This document shows positions 1 through 9,195 of a DNA stretch of 64,000 nt, piece by piece; position 1 is the stretch's first letter, and each line of letters starts with the position of its first letter. The translations under genes and the position numbers were made by a program. Location: contig NZ_JHEP02000005.1 of NCBI RefSeq assembly GCF_000657795.2, positions 186,001 to 250,000 of the forward strand, in the 5' to 3' direction. The stretch is from Bordetella pseudohinzii (GTDB lineage Bacteria; Pseudomonadota; Gammaproteobacteria; Burkholderiales; Burkholderiaceae_B). A model generated the notes under the pieces. It was given only the letters and a program-made list of their open reading frames with translations. It was not told the DNA's origin and searched no databases.

Positions 1-410
1 AGTGCGAGGCCCTGACCATGCTGTCGGCACAGGTGCTGGGCAATGACGTCGCCATCAATATCGGCGGGGCCAGCGGCAACTTCGAGCTCAATGTCTACAA
101 GCCCCTGGTCATCCACAACTTCCTGCAGTCGGTGCGCCTGCTGGCCGACGGCATGGCCAGCTTCGATGCGCATTGCGCGCAGGGCATCGAGCCCAACCGC
201 GAGCGCATCGCCGAACTGGTCGAGCGCTCGCTGATGCTGGTGACCGCCCTGAATCCCCATATCGGCTACGACAAGGCCGCGCAGATCGCCAAGAAGGCGC
301 ACAAGGAAGGCCTGTCGCTCAAACAGGCGGCGCTGGCGCTGGGTCATGTGACGGAAGCGCAGTTCGCCGAGTGGGTGGTCCCGGCCAACATGACCAACGC
401 AAAAGGCTAG
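1..410 (+). CDS. fumC: Class II fumarate hydratase, C-terminal part (cut by window edge)
   Basis: This is the last 135 residues of a class II (iron-independent) fumarase, which interconverts fumarate and L-malate in the cytoplasmic TCA cycle. The reading frame is open from the window edge (first full codon at base 3), so the start lies outside. The segment CEALTM, the [11 protein letters not shown] helix and the C-terminal stretch [18 protein letters not shown] are typical of FumC, whose usual length is about 460 residues. The catalytic signature loop lies upstream and is not visible. The gene converges with the AEC carrier, only 7 bases separating the two stop codons. Aspartase is a close relative, but the C-terminal sequence fits FumC better. 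Confidence 0.93.
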   Translation, partial: CEALTMLSAQVLGNDVAINIGGASGNFELNVYKPLVIHNFLQSVRLLADGMASFDAHCAQGIEPNRERIAELVERSLMLVTALNPHIGYDKAAQIAKKAHKEGLSLKQAALALGHVTEAQFAEWVVPANMTNAKG

Positions 411-417
411 CGGCCGG

Positions 418-1308
418 CTAGCCCAGCATCAGCCATAGCGGGATGGTGATGGCCGAGAACAGGGTGCCCAGCGAGAGCAGCACGGCCACCATGCGGCCGT
501 CGCCGCCCATGCGCATGGCCAGCACATAGCTGGCCGAAGCCGTGGGCAGGGCGGCGAAAAGCAGCAGCATGCGGGCCTCCAGGGCGGGCAGCGGCAGCAG
601 CCGCGCCACGCCCATGGCGACCAGGGGCATGGCCAGCAGCTTGACGGCCAGCATCCAGCCGATCAGGCGGCCATGGCCCCGGCCTCCCTCCCACGACAGG
701 CTGGCGCCCACGCAGAGGATGCCCAGCGCGATCGCGGCCGCGCCCAGGCGCGCCAGCACGGTATCCACCGGGCCCGGCAGGGACAGCCCCGCCAGATTGC
801 AGGCCAGGGCCAGCAGCGTGGAGACGACCAGGGGATTGCGCGCCAGCTCGCCCAGCAGCCTGTTGCCATTGTGGCGGGCCAGGCCGTAGACCGCGGCGAT
901 ATTGGCCATGGGAACCGCGAAGCCGATGATGAGAGCCATGACGGTCTGGCCCGCCGCGCCGTTCAGGCTGGCCGCCAGGGCCAGGCCGATATAGGTATTG
1001 AAGCGATAGCCGCATTGCGCCGCCGAGGCCAGGGCGATGGGCGCGGGCTTGAGCAGGGGCGCGGCCAGCCAGGACAGCGCCACGCCGGCGGTGATCATGG
1101 CAAAGGCGGCCTGCAGCAGCAGCACCGCATTGCCGGCGCTGATGGGGGTGCGCAGGATGGACTGGAAGAGCAGGGCGGGGAAGAGAACGAAATACACCAG
1201 CCGCTCGCAGCCGGCGAAGAACTCGCGCGTGAAGGCCAGTCTATGGCGCAGGGCCCAGCCCAGGGCGACGAGCAGAAAATCAGGCAATACAAGCAGGGCG
1301 ACCGACAT
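418..1308 (-). CDS. AEC (auxin efflux carrier) family transporter
   Basis: This is an inner-membrane carrier of about 296 residues. The protein is almost entirely hydrophobic helices with short basic loops, beginning SVALLVLPDFLLVALGWALR, with small-residue-rich repeats halfway (AAAIALGILCVGASLSWEG) as in the two five-helix halves of AEC proteins. Family members export or import small carboxylates such as malate or malonate; the substrate here is unknown. The frame is open further upstream, but residues before the chosen ATG are polar and Cys-rich, unlike the family. A second in-frame ATG at 1323 would add five residues. Neither start has a strong ribosome binding site. Its neighbour fumC makes malate, which is suggestive only. 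Confidence 0.82.
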   Translation of the reverse strand: MSVALLVLPDFLLVALGWALRHRLAFTREFFAGCERLVYFVLFPALLFQSILRTPISAGNAVLLLQAAFAMITAGVALSWLAAPLLKPAPIALASAAQCGYRFNTYIGLALAASLNGAAGQTVMALIIGFAVPMANIAAVYGLARHNGNRLLGELARNPLVVSTLLALACNLAGLSLPGPVDTVLARLGAAAIALGILCVGASLSWEGGRGHGRLIGWMLAVKLLAMPLVAMGVARLLPLPALEARMLLLFAALPTASASYVLAMRMGGDGRMVAVLLSLGTLFSAITIPLWLMLG

Positions 1309-1396
1309 GACGCAGCGCAACATATTATGTATTTGAGAAGGCTGAATCCTACCTCGGCCCCGCCATTTGCTGCTATTCTCCGAAATCGAGCGCACG

Positions 1397-1414
1397 CCGC
1401 CCGGCCCCGGGCGG
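1397..1414. repeat. GC-rich inverted repeat in the AEC/Bug divergent region
   Basis: CCGCCCGG and CCGGGCGG flank a CC centre, a perfect 8-bp stem. It lies about 120 bases before the Bug start codon, inside the 225-base divergent gap. It could be a leader hairpin or an operator, and the sequence does not decide which. Confidence 0.4.
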
Positions 1415-1533
1415 TGACAGACGCAGATCGCGTTCGCCAATAAATCACACAGACACAGGCCGTCTACAGGCGGCCGATCCCGCACATCGGCGCTGCTCAC
1501 GCGCGGCGCCGCCTATCAGGAGGAAACACACCG

Positions 1534-2514
1534 ATGATCAAAGTACGCACTCTCGTTCAGGCGATGGCCGTGGCCGTGGGCTTTGCCGCTGCCGCCGGCG
1601 CTCAGGCGGCCAACTATCCCGACAAGCCCATCCGCGTGATCGTTCCGTTCGCGCCCGGCGGCTCGACCGACATCATCGCCCGCATCGTGACCCAGCGTAT
1701 GGCCCAGGAACTCGGCCAGCCCATGGTGGTCGAGAACAAGGGTGGCGCCGGCGGCGCCATCGGCGCGGCCGAAGCCGCCCGCGCCGCGCCGGACGGCTAC
1801 ACGCTGTCCATCGCCACGGTGTCGACCATGGCCGTGAACCCGGCCTGCCGTCCCAATGATCTGCCCTACGATCCGATCAAGGACTTCCAGCCCGTCACCA
1901 ACTTCGCCAACACGGCCAACGTGGTGGCGGTCAACCCGAAGTTCCCGGCCAAGGACTTCAAGGGCTTCATCGAAGAGCTGAAGAAGAACCCCGGCAAGTA
2001 TTCCTATGGCAGCTCGGGCACCTGCGGCGTGCTGCACCTGATGGGCGAGTCGTTCAAGATGGCGACCGGCACCGACATCGTGCACGTGCCCTACAAGGGT
2101 TCGGGCCCGGCCGTGGCCGATGCCGTGGGCGGCCAGATCGAACTGATCTTCGACAACCTGCCGTCCTCCATGGGCCAGATCCAGGCCGGCAAGCTGCGCG
2201 CCATGGCGATCGCCTGGCCCAAGCGCATCGACGCCATCAAGGACGTCCCGACCTTCGCCGAAGCCGGTTTCCCCGTGCTGAACCAGCCCGTGTGGTACGG
2301 CCTGCTGGCGCCCAAGGGCACGCCGATGGAAGTCGTCAACAAGCTGCGTGACGCGGCCGTGATCGCCCTGAAGGACCCCAAGGTCCTGAAGACGCTGGAT
2401 GACCAGGGCTCGGCGCCTTCGGGCAACACGCCGGAAGAATTCGCCAAGGAAATCAAGGAACAGTACGACTGGGCCGCCGACGTGGTGAAGAAGCAGAACA
2501 TCAAGCTGGACTGA
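1534..2514 (+). CDS. Bug/TctC-family periplasmic solute-binding protein
   Basis: A 326-residue extracytoplasmic receptor of the Bordetella uptake gene (Bug) family, related to TctC of tripartite tricarboxylate transporters. It has a Sec signal peptide ending near residue 25 (GAQAAN), then the family blocks PDKPIRVIVPFAPGGSTDIIAR and GQPMVVENKGGAGG, the PDGYT motif, and VPYKGSGPAVADAVGGQI in the second lobe. Start choice is firm: AGGAGG sits 9 bases before the ATG. No TctA/TctB membrane subunits are nearby, so it is an orphan receptor, as most Bug proteins are. It converges with a LysR gene, which is a plausible but unproven regulator. The ligand is probably a carboxylate; nothing here identifies it. 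Confidence 0.93.
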   Translation: MIKVRTLVQAMAVAVGFAAAAGAQAANYPDKPIRVIVPFAPGGSTDIIARIVTQRMAQELGQPMVVENKGGAGGAIGAAEAARAAPDGYTLSIATVSTMAVNPACRPNDLPYDPIKDFQPVTNFANTANVVAVNPKFPAKDFKGFIEELKKNPGKYSYGSSGTCGVLHLMGESFKMATGTDIVHVPYKGSGPAVADAVGGQIELIFDNLPSSMGQIQAGKLRAMAIAWPKRIDAIKDVPTFAEAGFPVLNQPVWYGLLAPKGTPMEVVNKLRDAAVIALKDPKVLKTLDDQGSAPSGNTPEEFAKEIKEQYDWAADVVKKQNIKLD

Positions 2515-2533
2515 TCCCGCCTGATTCGCCACG

Positions 2534-2568
2534 AAAAAGCGCCGTATGCGAATACGGCGCTTTTTTTT
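2534..2568. terminator. Bidirectional rho-independent terminator
   Basis: A 9-bp perfect stem (GCGCCGTAT/ATACGGCGC) with a GCGA tetraloop is preceded by AAAAA and followed by eight T residues. It can therefore end transcription of the Bug gene on the plus strand and of the LysR gene on the minus strand. Confidence 0.92.
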
Positions 2569-2571
2569 CGC

Positions 2572-3474
2572 TCAGGCCGGGGCGGCGGGCAGGCCGGCGC
2601 GGTCCAGGGCCTGGCATTGCCGGCGCAGGCGGTCGACGAAGTCGTGATAGAGCGCGGGCAGGGGGTCGCGGCTGCGCGTCATGACGCAGATGGGCACCCG
2701 CAGCGGCGGCTCCAGCGCGCGCACCGTCATGCCGGGCCGCAGCATGGCGCGCGCGGTGATGGCGTCCACGATGGCGTGGCCGCAGCCGGCATCGGCCAGG
2801 GCGCAGGCCACATAGTGGGTCTGCACCTGGATGGCGACCGGCGGCGCCAGGCCCTGGGCGTCGAGCGCCATCTGCAGCATCGAGCCGGAGGCGTCGCGCG
2901 CATCGAGCACGATGAGCGTGTCCTCGGCCAGGTCGGCCAGGCGCGCGGGCCCCTCTCCGGGCTGGCGGCTCAGGTGCACCAGCGAGGTGTGGCCCAGCTC
3001 GCTGCGCGTCAGGCCCGGATGCTCGTTGGTGTCGAAGGTGACGGCCAGGTCCAGTTCGCGGGCCAGCAGGCCCTGCACCAGTTCGGCGCTGTGATGGGTG
3101 TGGATGTCGAAGGTCAGGCCGGGATGGGCATCCCGGCTGGCGCGCACCACCGCGGGCAGCAGGCCCAGGCCCAGCGCGGGCGCGCAGCCCAGGCGCAGAT
3201 GGCCGTAGGGGCTCTCCCGCAGCGAGGCCGCCAGCCGGCGCACGCTGTTGAGGTCTTTGTTGAGCCGGGCGATCTCGGGGGTCAGGATGTCGGCTTCGCG
3301 CGTGGCGACCAGCCGGCCCTTGACGCGCTCGAACAGCTTGAAGCCGAGCTGCGCCTCGGCGTGGGCGAGCAGTTTGCTGGCCGCGGGCTGCGAGATGTGC
3401 AGCGCGGCGGCCGCCTCGGTGAGCGAGCCGGTGCGTCGGATGGCTTCGAATATCTCGATGTGGCGCAGGCGCAT
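2572..3474 (-). CDS. LysR-family transcriptional regulator
   Basis: A 300-residue LysR regulator. The N-terminal winged helix-turn-helix is clear (MRLRHIEIFEAIRRTGSLTEAAAALHISQPAASKLLAHAE, in two pieces), followed by a linker helix and the two-lobe effector-binding domain from about residue 90. The DNA-binding helix ISQPAASK is the standard LysR type. The tail is Ala/Pro-rich. It lies between a convergent Bug gene and the divergent ggt gene, with 90 bases before the ggt ATG, so ggt or itself are the likeliest targets. The effector is unknown. Confidence 0.92.
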   Translation of the reverse strand: MRLRHIEIFEAIRRTGSLTEAAAALHISQPAASKLLAHAEAQLGFKLFERVKGRLVATREADILTPEIARLNKDLNSVRRLAASLRESPYGHLRLGCAPALGLGLLPAVVRASRDAHPGLTFDIHTHHSAELVQGLLARELDLAVTFDTNEHPGLTRSELGHTSLVHLSRQPGEGPARLADLAEDTLIVLDARDASGSMLQMALDAQGLAPPVAIQVQTHYVACALADAGCGHAIVDAITARAMLRPGMTVRALEPPLRVPICVMTRSRDPLPALYHDFVDRLRRQCQALDRAGLPAAPA

Positions 3475-3564
3475 GGCGGTACGGGGAAGGGAAAAGGCCG
3501 ATTCTATGCCGGAAGCGCGGAGCGCACTTTAAGATGGGCGCCTAGCCATCAAGCCGAGGTCGCC

Positions 3565-5316
3565 ATGATGTCCCGTCTTTTCGCGCCACGCTTTGTCCTT
3601 GCCCGCCTGCTGCCGGGCGCCCTCCTGGCCTTGCTGGCCGCGGCGCCGGCCTGGGCGCTGGACGTCAATCCGGAGGCCGCCAGCGGCTACCAGGCCAAGA
3701 CCCTGGCGACGGCGCGCCAATACATGATCGCCACCGCCAATCCCCTGGCCAGCCAGGCCGGCGAGGCCGTGCTGGCCCGCGGCGGCAGCGCGGTCGACGC
3801 GGTGATCGCCGCCCAGCTCGTGCTCAACCTCACCGAGCCGCAGTCCTCGGGCATAGGCGGGGGCGCCTTCATGCTGCATTACGACGCGGCCACGCATGAG
3901 CTGGTCGCCTACGACAGCCGCGAAACCGCGCCGGCCGCCGCCCGCCCGGACCGCTTTCTGCGCGACGGCAAGCCCATCCCCTTTGCCGAGGCGGTCAACA
4001 ATGGGCGCGCCGTGGCCACGCCGGGCCTGCTGCGCGGCCTGGCGCTGGCGCATGCCGATCAGGGCCGGCTGCCCTGGGCGGATCTGTTCGCGCCGGCCAT
4101 CGCGCTGGCCGAGCAGGGGTTCGCCGTCTCGCCGCGGCTGCATGCCCTCATCAAGGAGAGCCCGGAACTGGCCGCCCAGCCCGCCGCGGCGCGTTATTTC
4201 CTGGACGGCGCGGGCCAGCCCTGGCCGGTGGGGCATGTGCTGCGCAATCCCGAGTTCGCGCGTCTGCTGCGGCGTATCGCCCAGGAAGGCCCGGACGCCT
4301 TCTACCAGGGCCAGGTCGCGCGCGATATCGTGGCGGCGGTGCGGGCCCATCCCCAGCCCGGCGACCTGAGCGAGGCCGACCTGGCCGGCTATCGGGCCAT
4401 CCGGCGCGAGCCGATCTGCGGGCGCTATCGCGGCTACCGGCTGTGCGGGCCGCCGCCGCCCAGCAGCGGCCCGCTGGCGGTGCTGCAGATACTGGGCCAG
4501 CTGGAGCCCTACCGGCTGCAGGGCGCGCAATCCCTGCGGACCGTGCATTATTTCGCCGAGAGCGGCAGGCTGGCCTTCGCCGACCGCAATTTCTATGTGG
4601 CCGATCCGCAGTTCGTGGACGTGCCGGTGGCCGCCATGCTGGAGCCGGCCTATCTGCGCAAGCGCGCCGCGCTCATCCATCCCGAGCGCAGCATGAAGCA
4701 GGCGCTGCCCGGCGACCCGGCCGGCCTGCTGCTGGCGCGGGCGCGCGATGATGCGTTCGAGGTGCCCTCGACCTCGCATCTGGTGGCGGTGGACGCGCGG
4801 GGCAATGTGGTCTCCATGACGTCCACCATCGAATCCGCCTTCGGCAGCAAGATCTTCGTGCATGGCTTTCTGCTCAATAACGAGATGACGGATTTTTCTT
4901 CTTCCTGGCGCGATCCGGAGGGACGCCTGGTCGCCAATCGCATCGAGGGGGGCAAGCGGCCGCGCAGCTCCATGGCGCCGATGATCGTGTTCCGCGCGGG
5001 CAAGCCCTGGCTGGCGCTGGGCTCCCCGGGCGGCAGCGCCATCATCAACTACGTGGCCAAGACGCTGGTGGGCGTCATCGATGGCGGCCTCGATATCCAG
5101 GCCGCCATCGACCTGCCCAATATGGGCAGCCGCAACCAGGCCACCGAGCTGGAGCGCGGCAGCGCGCTGCAGGCCCTGGCGCCCGGGCTGCGCGCCATGG
5201 GCCATGAGGTCAAGCTGGTGGATTTTCCGAGCGGAGTGCAGGGCATCATGCTGCGGGCCGGCCTGCTGGAGGGCGGCGCCGACCCGCGCCGCGAGGGGAT
5301 GGCGCTGGGCCGCTGA
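3565..5316 (+). CDS. ggt: Gamma-glutamyltransferase (gamma-glutamyltranspeptidase)
   Basis: A 583-residue periplasmic Ntn-hydrolase that cleaves the gamma-glutamyl bond of glutathione and related peptides. A signal peptide (LLPGALLALLAAAPAWA) ends near residue 29. The large-subunit motif SSGIGGGAFMLHYD and the autoprocessing site VPSTSHLVAVDARGN are present. The Thr in PSTSH is the expected new N-terminal nucleophile of the small subunit, and GSPGGSAIINYV forms the oxyanion-hole region. The frame runs open for 950 bases upstream, but only the ATG at 3565 (or 3568), preceded by GAGG, gives a signal peptide. It may be controlled by the divergent LysR gene. A cytosolic glutathione-degrading ChaC is encoded at 8534-9160. 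Confidence 0.95.
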   Translation: MMSRLFAPRFVLARLLPGALLALLAAAPAWALDVNPEAASGYQAKTLATARQYMIATANPLASQAGEAVLARGGSAVDAVIAAQLVLNLTEPQSSGIGGGAFMLHYDAATHELVAYDSRETAPAAARPDRFLRDGKPIPFAEAVNNGRAVATPGLLRGLALAHADQGRLPWADLFAPAIALAEQGFAVSPRLHALIKESPELAAQPAAARYFLDGAGQPWPVGHVLRNPEFARLLRRIAQEGPDAFYQGQVARDIVAAVRAHPQPGDLSEADLAGYRAIRREPICGRYRGYRLCGPPPPSSGPLAVLQILGQLEPYRLQGAQSLRTVHYFAESGRLAFADRNFYVADPQFVDVPVAAMLEPAYLRKRAALIHPERSMKQALPGDPAGLLLARARDDAFEVPSTSHLVAVDARGNVVSMTSTIESAFGSKIFVHGFLLNNEMTDFSSSWRDPEGRLVANRIEGGKRPRSSMAPMIVFRAGKPWLALGSPGGSAIINYVAKTLVGVIDGGLDIQAAIDLPNMGSRNQATELERGSALQALAPGLRAMGHEVKLVDFPSGVQGIMLRAGLLEGGADPRREGMALGR

Positions 5317-5321
5317 GGCGG

Positions 5322-6170
5322 TCAGCGGAAGACGACGGTCTTGTTGCGGTTGAGCAGGATGCGGTGCTCCACATGGCTGCGCACGGCGCGCGAGAGCACC
5401 AGGGACTCGATGTCGCTGCCCACCTGGGTCAGGGCCTGCGCCGTCATGGTGTGGTCCACGCGCTCGATGTCCTGCTCGATGATGGGGCCTTCGTCCAGGT
5501 CGGAGGTCACGTAGTGCGCGGTGGCGCCGATGAGCTTCACGCCCCGGGCGTGGGCCTGGTGATAGGGGCGCGCGCCCTTGAAGCTGGGCAGGAAGCTGTG
5601 ATGGATATTGATGGCGCGGCCGGCCAGGGCGCGGCAGAGGTCGGCCGACAGGATCTGCATATAGCGGGCCAGCACCACCAGGTCGATGCGTTCGCGCTCG
5701 ACCAGGGCCAGCACCTGCTGCTCCTGCGCGGCCTTGGTCTCGGGCGTGACCGGCAGGTGATGGAAGGGGATGCCATAAGAGGCCGCCAGGCCGGCGTAGT
5801 CATTGTGGTTGGACACGATGGCCGCGATCTCGGCATGCAGCTGGCCGCTGCCCACGCGGAACAGCAGATCGTTCAGGCAGTGGCCTTGCTTGCTCACCAT
5901 GATGAGCAGGCGCGGCTTCTGGCGCGCGTCGTGGATCTGCCAGTCCATGCCGTAGTCGGCGGCCAGGGAGGCGAATTTCGCGCGCAGCGCTTCGGCGTCG
6001 CCCGGGAGGTCGAAGTGCACGCGCAGGAAGAAGCGGCCCGTCTCTTCGTCGCCGAACTGCTGCGAGTCGAGGATGTTGCAACCGAGTTCGAACAGCAGGC
6101 CGCTGACGCGATAGACGATGCCCGTGCGGTCAGGGCAAGACAGGGTCAGGATGTAGTCGTTGTGCTGCAT
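5322..6170 (-). CDS. purU: Formyltetrahydrofolate deformylase
   Basis: A 282-residue cytoplasmic enzyme hydrolysing 10-formyltetrahydrofolate to formate and tetrahydrofolate, balancing one-carbon pools and feeding formate to PurT. An N-terminal ACT domain (residues about 5-85, starting DYILTLSCPDRTGIVYRVSG) is followed by the formyltransferase fold. Catalytic motifs are INIHHSFLPSFKGA and the Asp of DLDEGPIIEQD. Length matches the family (about 280-290). It is the last gene of a minus-strand run and converges with ggt, with 5 bases between stops. Confidence 0.96.
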   Translation of the reverse strand: MQHNDYILTLSCPDRTGIVYRVSGLLFELGCNILDSQQFGDEETGRFFLRVHFDLPGDAEALRAKFASLAADYGMDWQIHDARQKPRLLIMVSKQGHCLNDLLFRVGSGQLHAEIAAIVSNHNDYAGLAASYGIPFHHLPVTPETKAAQEQQVLALVERERIDLVVLARYMQILSADLCRALAGRAINIHHSFLPSFKGARPYHQAHARGVKLIGATAHYVTSDLDEGPIIEQDIERVDHTMTAQALTQVGSDIESLVLSRAVRSHVEHRILLNRNKTVVFR

Positions 6171-6198
6171 GTTCTTGGGGATAGGTAAACGGTAGCAA

Positions 6199-7308
6199 TC
6201 AGGAGGCCAGTCGGGCCAGGGTTTCTTCGGCCAGCGCCAGGCTGGAGGTCAGGCCGGGGGATTCGATGCCATATAGGCCCACGAATCCGGCCACCCCGTG
6301 CTGGGCCGGCGCGGAAATCATGAAATCGGCGGCCGGTTCTTTGGGGCCGGAAATTTTTGGGCGTATGCCAGTGTAGCCGGGCGCCAGGGCGCGGTCCGGC
6401 AGTTGCGGCCAGTAGCGCCGCACGGCGTCGTAGAAGACGTCCGCGCGCTCGGGATGCAGGGTGTAGTCTTCGGCCGGGATCCACTCGGTGTCCGGGCCGA
6501 ACTTGGCCTGCCCGCCCATGTCCAGCGTCAGGTGCACGCCCAGGCCGGCATGCTGCGGCACCGGGTAGATCAGGCGGCTGAAGGGCGCGCGGCCCGATAG
6601 CGTGAAATAGCTGCCCTTGCAGAGGTATTCGGCCGGGATGCTGCCGGCGGGCAGCCCTTCGATGCGGCGCGACAGGGTGGGGGCATGCAGGCCGGCGCTG
6701 TTGATCAGCACATTACAGCTCAGGGTCATGGCTTCGGGGCCGCCGAAGTCCACCTCGAAGCCGCCCGCCGGGCGCACGCGGGCGCCCAGCATGGGCGTAT
6801 GGAAGACGCATTGCGCGCCGGCGTTCTCGGCCTCGCCTTGATAGGAGAGCATCAAGGCGTGGCTGTCGACGATGCCGGTCGAGGGCGAGAGCAGGGCGGC
6901 GGTGCAGCTCAGGGCCGGTTCGAGCGCCCGCGCCTGACGGGCCGTCAGGGCTTGCAGATCGTCCACGCCATTGGCGGCCGCGCGGGCCGCGATGCCTTCG
7001 AGGCTGGCGGCTTCGTCGTCCGAGGTGGCGACGATGAGCTTGCCCAGGCGTTTGTGGCCGATGCCGCGCGCCGCGCAGTATTCATAGAGCAGGTGCTTGC
7101 CGCGCACGCACAGGCGGGCCTTCAGGCTGCCGGCCGGATAGTAGATGCCGGCATGGATGACTTCGGAGTTGCGCGAACTCGTGCCGGTGCCGATGGCTTC
7201 GGTGGCTTCGGCCACCAGCACTTCGCGGCCCGACAGGGCCAGCGCGCGGGCGACGGCCAGGCCGACGACGCCGGCACCGATGACGATGCAATCGATATCC
7301 GTATTCAT
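6199..7308 (-). CDS. FAD-dependent oxidoreductase, L-2-hydroxyglutarate oxidase-like
   Basis: A 369-residue flavoprotein of the DAO superfamily. The dinucleotide-binding motif [14 protein letters not shown] is at the N-terminus. The conserved [27 protein letters not shown] and [18 protein letters not shown] segments are shared with LhgO/L2HGDH-type enzymes, which oxidise L-2-hydroxyglutarate to 2-oxoglutarate. The ATG at 7308 places the Rossmann motif ten residues in; residues encoded further upstream do not resemble the family. The gene begins 5 bases after the flavin reductase stop, so the two are probably co-translated. Another 2-hydroxy-acid substrate is possible. Confidence 0.82.
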   Translation of the reverse strand: MNTDIDCIVIGAGVVGLAVARALALSGREVLVAEATEAIGTGTSSRNSEVIHAGIYYPAGSLKARLCVRGKHLLYEYCAARGIGHKRLGKLIVATSDDEAASLEGIAARAAANGVDDLQALTARQARALEPALSCTAALLSPSTGIVDSHALMLSYQGEAENAGAQCVFHTPMLGARVRPAGGFEVDFGGPEAMTLSCNVLINSAGLHAPTLSRRIEGLPAGSIPAEYLCKGSYFTLSGRAPFSRLIYPVPQHAGLGVHLTLDMGGQAKFGPDTEWIPAEDYTLHPERADVFYDAVRRYWPQLPDRALAPGYTGIRPKISGPKEPAADFMISAPAQHGVAGFVGLYGIESPGLTSSLALAEETLARLAS

Positions 7309-7313
7309 AGGGT

Positions 7314-7817
7314 TCAGGTCTGGCGGGCGGGGGTGAGGTCGAAGCCGCCGGCATGAAAGACCAGCGGGTCTTCCGTGCTCCAGCCGCAGGCCAGCACTTC
7401 GCCGACCATGATGACATGGTCGCCTTCTTCGTATTGGCTGCGGTTGCGGCACTCGAACCAGGCGGCATTGCGGTCGTCCAGGCGCGGCGTGCCGAAGGGC
7501 GCGCGCACGTCGGGCAGGCCGTTGAAGCGCTCGCGCGTGATGCCGGTGGCGAAATGGCGCGCCAGGGCGATCTGCTCGGCCGACAGGACGTTGACGACAT
7601 AGCGTTCGCAGCGCAGGAAGGCCTCCAGCGAGGAGGAGGCGCGCGACAGGCTCCAGAGCACCAGCGGCGGGTCCAGCGACACCGAGTTGAAGGAGCTGAC
7701 GGTCAGCCCGATGCGTTCACCGGCCAGGCCGGCGGTGCTGACGACCGTCACGCCCGTGGCGAAGCGGCCCAGGGCGGTGCGGAAAAACGCGGCATCAAAT
7801 GCGGGTAAGAGGGACAT
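7314..7817 (-). CDS. Flavin reductase-like FMN-binding protein
   Basis: A 167-residue single-domain protein of the flavin reductase-like (HpaC/Rut F-type) split-barrel family. Recognisable segments are [35 protein letters not shown] and the C-terminal [14 protein letters not shown]. Members reduce FMN or FAD with NAD(P)H and usually feed a flavin monooxygenase. No monooxygenase gene is adjacent. The next gene is an FAD oxidoreductase 5 bases away, and pdxH, another FMN-binding split-barrel protein, is 12 bases upstream, so the three likely share a transcript. Confidence 0.85.
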   Translation of the reverse strand: MSLLPAFDAAFFRTALGRFATGVTVVSTAGLAGERIGLTVSSFNSVSLDPPLVLWSLSRASSSLEAFLRCERYVVNVLSAEQIALARHFATGITRERFNGLPDVRAPFGTPRLDDRNAAWFECRNRSQYEEGDHVIMVGEVLACGWSTEDPLVFHAGGFDLTPARQT

Positions 7818-7829
7818 GCGTTGGCGGCG

Positions 7830-8462
7830 TCAGGGCGAAAGACGGTCCATCGCCCAGCCCTGCTTGCCGTCGGCGCGATAGCGCAGGCGGTCGTGCAGGC
7901 GCGAAGGCCGGCCTTGCCAGAATTCGAAATAGCTCGGAACCAGGCGATAGCCGCCCCAATGCGGCGGGCGCGGCGGATCGTCGCCGTAGCGAGCCTTGAA
8001 CTCGCGCTCGCGGGCCTCCAGGGCGTCGCGGGTGATGGGCTGGCTCTGGTTGGAGGCCCAGGCGCCGATGCGCGAGCCGACCGGGCGGCTCTTGAAATAG
8101 GCCTCGGATTCTTCGGGGCTGACACGCTCGACCACCCCCTCGATACGCACCTGGCGCTCCAGCGGCTGCCAGAAGAACAGCAGGGCGGCGCGCGGGTTGG
8201 CCAGCAGGTCGTGGCCTTTGCGCGAGTCGTAGTTGGTGAAGAAGGTGAAGCCGCGGGCGTCGAAGCCCTTGATCAGGACCGTGCGCGCCGAGGGCTGGCC
8301 CGAAGCGTCGACCGTGGCCAGCGTCATGGCGTTGGGCTCGGGGACCTGGGCGGCGATGGCCTCGTCGAACCAGAGCGCAAACTGGTCGATGGGCGATATG
8401 GCGGCCTGGTTCTCCAGCAGGACGCCTCTTTCATAGCTTTGACGCAGATCGGAAACGGACAT
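7830..8462 (-). CDS. pdxH: Pyridoxamine/pyridoxine 5'-phosphate oxidase
   Basis: A 210-residue FMN-dependent oxidase making pyridoxal 5'-phosphate from the pyridoxine and pyridoxamine phosphates, in the cytoplasm. The family signature is intact near the C-terminus ([14 protein letters not shown]), as are the FMN-binding RTVLIKGFD and NYDSRKG blocks and SRIGAWAS. The ATG at 8462 gives the usual length; an in-frame TTG six codons upstream exists but is less likely. It heads or sits within a minus-strand run that continues into two more flavoprotein genes. Confidence 0.96.
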   Translation of the reverse strand: MSVSDLRQSYERGVLLENQAAISPIDQFALWFDEAIAAQVPEPNAMTLATVDASGQPSARTVLIKGFDARGFTFFTNYDSRKGHDLLANPRAALLFFWQPLERQVRIEGVVERVSPEESEAYFKSRPVGSRIGAWASNQSQPITRDALEAREREFKARYGDDPPRPPHWGGYRLVPSYFEFWQGRPSRLHDRLRYRADGKQGWAMDRLSP

Positions 8463-8533
8463 GACGGTCGGCAGTGGCAAGGGGAAGCCTTCAGTTTACC
8501 GCCATCCGCCCCGGGTTTCCCCGTAGGCGCGGT

Positions 8534-9160
8534 TCAGCTCCCGGGCAGCTGCCAGGGATCCTGTTCGAGGCGGCGGGCGAGGGCGTCCAGCCGGGCGTCG
8601 CGGATGCCGGCGGCACGCAGCGCGCGGGCGGTCTCGACGACGTAATCGGTGCAGGGCCCATAACGGCCCGCGGCGCGGCGCACGATGGCCAGCATCTCGT
8701 CCTCGGGCAGGGCGCGGATATAGGCGGGGTTGGCGCGGTTCATGATGAAGACCAGGGCCTGCACGGGGCCGGTCTCGGTCTGGCAGTTCAGCCAGCGCGG
8801 GAGATAGGCGCCGGTGGACATTTCGCGGTCCCAGAGGGCCGGGAAATACTCGGGCACCTGGGCGCCCGAGAGGCGGTAGACCACGCCGCGGCAGGAGCCG
8901 CCGCGATCCAGGCCGAACACCAGGCCGGGGCATTCCGGGGTGCCGCGGTTGACGCGCGACCAGAGGCAGAGGGCGCGGTGATGGCCGCGCAGCATGGCCA
9001 GGCGGCGCTCTTCAAACGCGAAGTCCGGGCGCCAGATCAGCGAGCCATAGCCATAGACCCACAGGTCCTGGCCGTCGCGCCAGTGCGCCAGGGCGTTGTC
9101 GAGCGAGGCGCGGCGCTCTTCGGGGGTCCAGAGGCGGAAAGGGGTGGACGCGCCCGACAT
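8534..9160 (-). CDS. chaC: ChaC-type glutathione-specific gamma-glutamylcyclotransferase
   Basis: A 208-residue cytoplasmic enzyme that splits glutathione into 5-oxoproline and Cys-Gly. The diagnostic VYGYGSLIWRPDF loop binds the gamma-glutamyl group, and the acidic residue in LWDREMSTGAY is the expected catalytic Glu. The ATG at 9160 follows a GAGG-type site; the open frame upstream overlaps the MFS gene in another frame and is not family-like. It is the second glutathione-degrading enzyme in this window besides ggt. Spacing to the flanking genes (35 and 71 bases) allows a shared transcript. Confidence 0.93.
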   Translation of the reverse strand: MSGASTPFRLWTPEERRASLDNALAHWRDGQDLWVYGYGSLIWRPDFAFEERRLAMLRGHHRALCLWSRVNRGTPECPGLVFGLDRGGSCRGVVYRLSGAQVPEYFPALWDREMSTGAYLPRWLNCQTETGPVQALVFIMNRANPAYIRALPEDEMLAIVRRAAGRYGPCTDYVVETARALRAAGIRDARLDALARRLEQDPWQLPGS

Positions 9161-9195
9161 GGCGGGCGCCTCGGCAGGAGGGAAAAGCGGCGAAC

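Noticed and set aside
2617-3564. Upstream extension of the ggt reading frame
   Set aside because: It runs antisense through the LysR gene with low-complexity Gly/Gln/Arg sequence; the ggt signal peptide and ribosome site fix the start at 3565.
3529-5205. Antisense open frame over ggt
   Set aside because: Compositional shadow without recognisable motifs.
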